Positions 60,010 to 64,000 of a stretch of 64,000 nucleotides of DNA are shown in pieces (position 1 is the stretch's first letter; the number at the start of each line of letters is the position of its first letter). Made by a program: the position numbers and the translations under genes. Where the stretch lies: positions 434,001-498,000 of the forward strand of contig NZ_BHVV01000006.1 in assembly GCF_003865015.1 (NCBI RefSeq). Direction: 5' to 3'. The notes under the pieces were generated by a model, which searched no databases, was not told where the DNA came from, and saw only the letters and a list, made by a program, of their open reading frames with translations. The DNA comes from Sulfurisoma sediminicola. Lineage in GTDB: Bacteria > Pseudomonadota > Gammaproteobacteria > Burkholderiales > Rhodocyclaceae.

Positions 60010-61794
60010 TCAAGCCACTTCGTTCAATTCCTGCAGTTCCGCGTCGCCGTCGCCTGCGGACATCCGGTCCGCCCGCACGACCCGGTTCCGCCCGGTCACC
60101 TTGGCCGAATAAAGCGCCGTGTCGACGATATTGATCAGTCCTTCAAGGTCCTGGCCGGCTGCCAATTGCCCGACGCCGAAGCTCGCGGTGACCTGCAACC
60201 GGACACTGCCCTGCGAGATGAGCAGGTCGCCCATGGCGATGCGGATGCGTTCCGCGAAATCGGCCGCCGCATTCACGTCGGTCTCGGGCAGCAAGAGGAT
60301 GAATTCCTCCCCTCCCCAGCGGGCGACGATGTCGCCGCGCCGGATCGACCCGGCAAGCACCCCGCCGGTGTCCGTGAGGACCAGGTCGCCGACGGCGTGG
60401 CCATAGCGGTCATTGACGGCCTTGAAATGGTCCAGATCCATCAGGACCAGGGACAGCGGGCGCTGGTGCCGGATGGCCACACGGCAGGGAGCCTCCGCCT
60501 GCTCGTAGAAGCCGCGACGGTTGAAAATCTGTGTCAACGGGTCGATCCGGGCATCGCGTTCCGCGCGCTGGCGCTCGAGCATCTGCATGCGGACGAACTT
60601 CGCCAGTGCCAGCGACAGCAGCGTGGCGTCGAGCATCATGCCGACTTCCATGCCACGGTAGGTCCAGGTGTTGAAGGGAATGAGCCCCCATACCGAGAAC
60701 AGCGTCAGGCCGACGCCGATCATGGACGCAATGGCCGCGACGAGGAAATAGCCGGCGGCATTCTGCCTTTGCCGCACCGCGTAGATGCCGAGGCCGAGCA
60801 TTGTAAACACGAAGACCGCCATGACCACGAAGGCGAGCCAGACGGCCGCTTCGTGGAAGTCGGCCAGGATGATCGCCGCCATCAGCGCCAGCGCTGCCCG
60901 GGCCGACCAGCGCAGGACACGTCCGAGCTTCGGCGCCCGCTGGTCGAGCTCGAGAAACTCGCGGGCGAAACGCAGGCCGGTGCTCGCCGCAAGCACCATC
61001 AAGGCCAGGATGACATAGCGTTGAAACCCGGCCTCGTCCGGCCAGAGCCACGCGAGTCCCCGCCCGGTGTAGGCCAGGTTGGTGACGGCGAAGGTGACGA
61101 GGTAGCCAGAGTAGGAGAGGCTGTTCCGCCGCCCCAGGGTCAGGTACATCACCAGGTTGTAGATGATCAGCGCGCCGAGGAAGCCGTAGAAGAATCCGTA
61201 GGTGTAACGCTCGACGGCTGCGGCCCGCGCGGCGCGCTCCGGCCCGAGCAGGCGCACGTCGAGGACCAGCGGATCGTTCGTCGCCGCACGGATCAGCACC
61301 TCGCTGCGGCCGGGAGGAAAGCGGTATTCGAAGAGATAGCCCAGCGCATCGTCCAGATGCGGTGCGCCGGCGACCGCGTCACCCGTGCGCCAGCTTGTCG
61401 TTCCCTGCCCGGGATTGACGATGTGGACATCGAGATGATCGATCCAGGTGGGCTCGATGGCCAGATAACGCGTCACCGGCTGCGCCGACGGGTTGTCGAC
61501 GCGAAGATGCGTCCAGATAGGGCGGTGTCCGATACCGAGGCCGATGACCTCCGTCGACGCGGCGGCAGTGAAGCCATCCGTTCCGACCAGGCGGAGCACG
61601 TCGGCAAGGGACATGGCCGATCCGCTTTCGTCGAGCACGGTCATGTGCGCGCCCAGCGGGTGCGCCGGGGGCGACACCGCGCTGACGGCATCGGGCCCGT
61701 CTGCGAACGCGGACGAGGCCACCCAGGGAAGCACGATGGCAATCAGCAGATGGCGGAACGAACGCAGCACCGAAATCAACGCCGAATCCGACAT
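60010..61794 (-). CDS. 7TM-DISM diguanylate cyclase
   Basis: The 594-residue protein has a signal-like N-terminus (about residues 8-33), a periplasmic 7TMR-DISMED2 type domain (about 40-170), seven membrane helices (about 175-385) and a GGDEF domain with R-W-G-G-E-E-F. The R-R-G-D five residues upstream is an I-site for product inhibition. It is expected to make c-di-GMP in response to an extracellular ligand, perhaps a sugar. The ATG at 61794 is the best start. Confidence 0.9.
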   Translation of the reverse strand: MSDSALISVLRSFRHLLIAIVLPWVASSAFADGPDAVSAVSPPAHPLGAHMTVLDESGSAMSLADVLRLVGTDGFTAAASTEVIGLGIGHRPIWTHLRVDNPSAQPVTRYLAIEPTWIDHLDVHIVNPGQGTTSWRTGDAVAGAPHLDDALGYLFEYRFPPGRSEVLIRAATNDPLVLDVRLLGPERAARAAAVERYTYGFFYGFLGALIIYNLVMYLTLGRRNSLSYSGYLVTFAVTNLAYTGRGLAWLWPDEAGFQRYVILALMVLAASTGLRFAREFLELDQRAPKLGRVLRWSARAALALMAAIILADFHEAAVWLAFVVMAVFVFTMLGLGIYAVRQRQNAAGYFLVAAIASMIGVGLTLFSVWGLIPFNTWTYRGMEVGMMLDATLLSLALAKFVRMQMLERQRAERDARIDPLTQIFNRRGFYEQAEAPCRVAIRHQRPLSLVLMDLDHFKAVNDRYGHAVGDLVLTDTGGVLAGSIRRGDIVARWGGEEFILLLPETDVNAAADFAERIRIAMGDLLISQGSVRLQVTASFGVGQLAAGQDLEGLINIVDTALYSAKVTGRNRVVRADRMSAGDGDAELQELNEVA

Positions 61795-62025
61795 GCTGCG
61801 GCCACATTGCTGGTGCTGGTCAAACCATACTCCCGGACTTTGGCGTTGATTTCTGCACAAACGCCGTTCCATGGCGCGGCTGGTTCGTGATTTTGGCCTA
61901 TATCGCCACGCAAAACCCTCTACTTTCAATATTTTTGAGTTCGGGTCGTGGCGGCAGCGATTCGCTTCTGAACGTGGTCCGCCGGTAAGATTCGGGACAC
62001 CCCTCTTTCATTCCAAGGCCGCACC

Positions 62026-63222
62026 ATGAGCAACCACCCCTCCGCCCGCCCCGGCTTCGCCACCCGCGCCATCCACCACGGCTACGACGCCTACGCCGGC
62101 CACGGCTCGCTCAACCCGCCGGTCTATCTCAGTTCGACCTACACTTTTCCCACGGTCGAGGACGGCAGCGCGCGCTTCGCCGGCGAGCAGGCCGGCTTCG
62201 TCTATTCGCGCGTCGGCAATCCGACCACTGCGCTGCTCGAGGCGCGGCTCGCCGATCTCGAAGGCGGCGAGGCGGCGCTGGTGACGGCCTCCGGCCAGGG
62301 CGCCACCACCTCGCTGTTGTGGACGCTGCTGGCGCCGGGCGACGAGATCATCGCCGACAAGACGCTCTACGGCTGCACCTTCGGCTTCTTCAACCACGGT
62401 CTGGCCAAGTTCGGCGTCAAGGTCACCCACGTCGACCTCACCGATCCCGCCAACCTCGCCGCAGCCATCAGCCCGGCGACCAAGGTCGTCTTCTTCGAGT
62501 CGCCCGCCAATCCCAACATGCGCCTGGTCGACATCGCCGCGATCGCCGCCATCGCGCGCGGCCACGGCGCGAAGACGGTGGTCGACAATACCTACTGCAC
62601 GCCCTACCTGCAGCGCCCGCTCGAACTCGGCGCCGACTTCGTCGTGCATTCGGCGACCAAGTATCTCGGCGGCCACGGCGACCTGCTCGCCGGCGCCATC
62701 GTCGGCCCCCTGGAAACCCTGACCCAGGTGCGCTTCTACGGCCTCAAGGACATGACCGGCGCCGTGCTGTCGGCACAGGATGCATTCCTCGTGCTGCGCG
62801 GCCTGAAGACGCTCAACCTGCGCATGGACCGCCACTGCGCCAACGCCCAGGCCGTGGCCGAATTCCTCGCCGCGCATCCCAAGGTGGCCGTCGTCCACTT
62901 CCCCGGCCTGCCGACCTTTCCCCAGTACGAACTGTGCCGCCGCCAGATGGCGCAGCCCGGCGGCATGATCGCCTTCGAACTCAAGGGCGGCATCGAGGCC
63001 GGCCGCCGCTTCATGAACGCGCTGCAGCTGTTCACCCGCGCCGTCAGCCTCGGCGACGCCGAGAGCCTGGCCCAACATCCGGCCAGCATGACCCACGCCT
63101 TCTACACGCCCGAGGAGCGGGTGCATCACCTGATCGGCGAGGGGCTGGTGCGGCTGTCGGTCGGCCTCGAAGATGCGGCCGACCTGCTCGACGATCTGCG
63201 CCAGGCGCTGGAGGCGGCGTAG
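62026..63222 (+). CDS. megL: Methionine gamma-lyase
   Basis: The 398-residue PLP enzyme splits methionine into methanethiol, ammonia and 2-oxobutyrate. Lys212 (H-S-A-T-K-Y-L) binds PLP; Tyr60 and Arg62 hold it; Tyr115 and Cys117 (T-L-Y-G-C-T-F) match the Tyr114/Cys116 pair diagnostic of methionine gamma-lyases, rather than of cystathionine lyases or sulfhydrylases. The C-terminal [19 protein letters not shown] is standard. It is convergent with pgm. Confidence 0.88.
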   Translation: MSNHPSARPGFATRAIHHGYDAYAGHGSLNPPVYLSSTYTFPTVEDGSARFAGEQAGFVYSRVGNPTTALLEARLADLEGGEAALVTASGQGATTSLLWTLLAPGDEIIADKTLYGCTFGFFNHGLAKFGVKVTHVDLTDPANLAAAISPATKVVFFESPANPNMRLVDIAAIAAIARGHGAKTVVDNTYCTPYLQRPLELGADFVVHSATKYLGGHGDLLAGAIVGPLETLTQVRFYGLKDMTGAVLSAQDAFLVLRGLKTLNLRMDRHCANAQAVAEFLAAHPKVAVVHFPGLPTFPQYELCRRQMAQPGGMIAFELKGGIEAGRRFMNALQLFTRAVSLGDAESLAQHPASMTHAFYTPEERVHHLIGEGLVRLSVGLEDAADLLDDLRQALEAA

Positions 63223-63250
63223 CGCCAGAGCCGACTTTTCGGTCCGCCGC

Positions 63251-64000
63251 TCAGGCGGCGAGCGCGTCGGTCACGATCTTCTGCGCCTCGGCGACGATCT
63301 GCTGCAGGTGCTCGGCGCTTTTGAAGCTTTCGGCGTAGAGCTTGTAGATGTCCTCGGTGCCCGAGGGCCGGGCGGCGAACCAGCCGTTGGCCGTGGCCAC
63401 CTTGAGGCCGCCGATGGGCGCGTCGTTCCCCGGTGCCCGCGTCAGGCGCGCGACGATGGGGTCGCCCGCCAGCGTGGCGGCGGCGACGCGCTCGCCGGTG
63501 AGCTGCTTGAAGGCGGCCTTCTGCGCCGGGCTGGCCGGGGCGTCGATGCGGACGTAGTACGGCGTGCCGTACTGCGCGGCGAGATCCTGGTAGTGGCGGC
63601 CCGGATCCTTGCCGGTGACGGCGGTGATCTCCGCCGCGAGCAGGCCGAGGATGATGCCGTCCTTGTCGGTGGTCCAGGCGCTGCCGTCGCGGCGCAGGAA
63701 GCTCGCGCCGGCGCTCTCCTCGCCGCCGAAGCAGAAGCCGCCCTCGTTCGCCGGATTCAGCAGCCCCGCCGAGAACCACTTGAAGCCCACCGGCACCTCG
63801 AGGAACTTGCGGCCGAGGCCGGTGACCACGCGGTCGATGAGCCCGGAGGAAACGAGCGTCTTGCCCACCGCCGCGCCCGCGGGCCACTGCGGCCGGTGGC
63901 CCAGCAGGTAGTGGATGGCGACGGCGAGATAGTGGTTGGGATTCATCAGCCCGACCGAGGGCGTGACGATGCCGTGGCGGTCCACGTCGGCATCGTTGCC
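63251..64000 (-). CDS. pgm: Phosphoglucomutase (alpha-D-glucose specific), C-terminal part, cut at window edge
   Basis: The 249 visible residues form the later half of the enzyme that interconverts glucose-1-phosphate and glucose-6-phosphate. The frame is open to the window edge, beginning with the metal-binding loop [20 protein letters not shown] and [12 protein letters not shown] (phosphate site) are present. The N-terminal half with the catalytic serine lies outside. Confidence 0.9.
   Translation of the reverse strand, partial: GNDADVDRHGIVTPSVGLMNPNHYLAVAIHYLLGHRPQWPAGAAVGKTLVSSGLIDRVVTGLGRKFLEVPVGFKWFSAGLLNPANEGGFCFGGEESAGASFLRRDGSAWTTDKDGIILGLLAAEITAVTGKDPGRHYQDLAAQYGTPYYVRIDAPASPAQKAAFKQLTGERVAAATLAGDPIVARLTRAPGNDAPIGGLKVATANGWFAARPSGTEDIYKLYAESFKSAEHLQQIVAEAQKIVTDALAA

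Overview
This is a high-GC bacterial chromosome segment whose gene content and order point to a betaproteobacterium, most likely Rhodocyclales or a close relative. The marks are the fabG-acpP-fabF cluster followed by rpoE-rseA-rseB-rseC-mucD, the run lepA-lepB-DUF4845-rnc-era-recO-pdxJ-acpS-nagZ, an Arg32-type EF-P with its rhamnosyltransferase EarP, and the sdhCDAB-sdhE-gltA / sucA-odhB-lpdA cluster opposite mdh and acnB. Placement is by family recognition and gene order only. No rRNA, insertion sequence, prophage or CRISPR array is visible.

Layout. Positions 1-1582 hold fatty acid synthesis genes (end of fabG, acpP, fabF). Positions 1595-8995 hold a YgfX-like protein, a soluble PDC-sensor protein, nadB in reverse, and the envelope-stress operon rpoE-rseA-rseB-rseC-mucD-glutaredoxin with a likely self-controlled sigma-E promoter. 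Positions 9003-16460 are a tightly overlapped housekeeping operon for translation, protein export, RNA processing, repair, vitamin B6 and murein recycling. Next come efp-earP in reverse, then udg, uvrC, pgsA and three tRNAs (Gly-GCC, Cys-GCA, Leu-UAA), then DUF1178 and a 1060-residue AsmA-like DUF748 protein.

The 363-base gap at 25402-25764 contains a near-canonical 28-bp XerC/XerD dif site. By eye, FtsK-orienting KOPS octamers (GGGNAGGG) mostly lie on the + strand to its left and on the - strand to its right, and gene orientation shifts the same way. I infer that the window spans the replication terminus.

Right of dif, positions 25765-29903 carry an ankyrin protein, tatD, holB, tmk and mltG (all -), followed by ygfZ-NRDE-selO (+). 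Positions 33305-36204 carry a small conserved protein, an L,D-transpeptidase/GNAT fusion, tadA and an MFS transporter (-). Positions 36254-42622 are a signalling block on the + strand: an HTH / MmyB-like / class III cyclase protein under a promoter embedded in a perfect 15-bp inverted repeat, an alcohol dehydrogenase, and a PhnD-like binding protein overlapping a GGDEF-EAL enzyme.

Positions 42619-59919 are zapE plus a nearly complete TCA-cycle locus. sdhCDAB-sdhE-gltA and sucA-odhB-lpdA are on the - strand, separated by a terminator, with mdh, a CitE-like lyase and acnB on the + strand. Between the arms sits a GntR/UTRA regulator. A shared TATAAGAC motif lies upstream of sdhC and, as a palindrome, between gntR and mdh, suggesting one regulator for both arms. 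The right end has a 7TM-GGDEF protein, a methionine gamma-lyase and the C-terminal part of phosphoglucomutase running off the edge.
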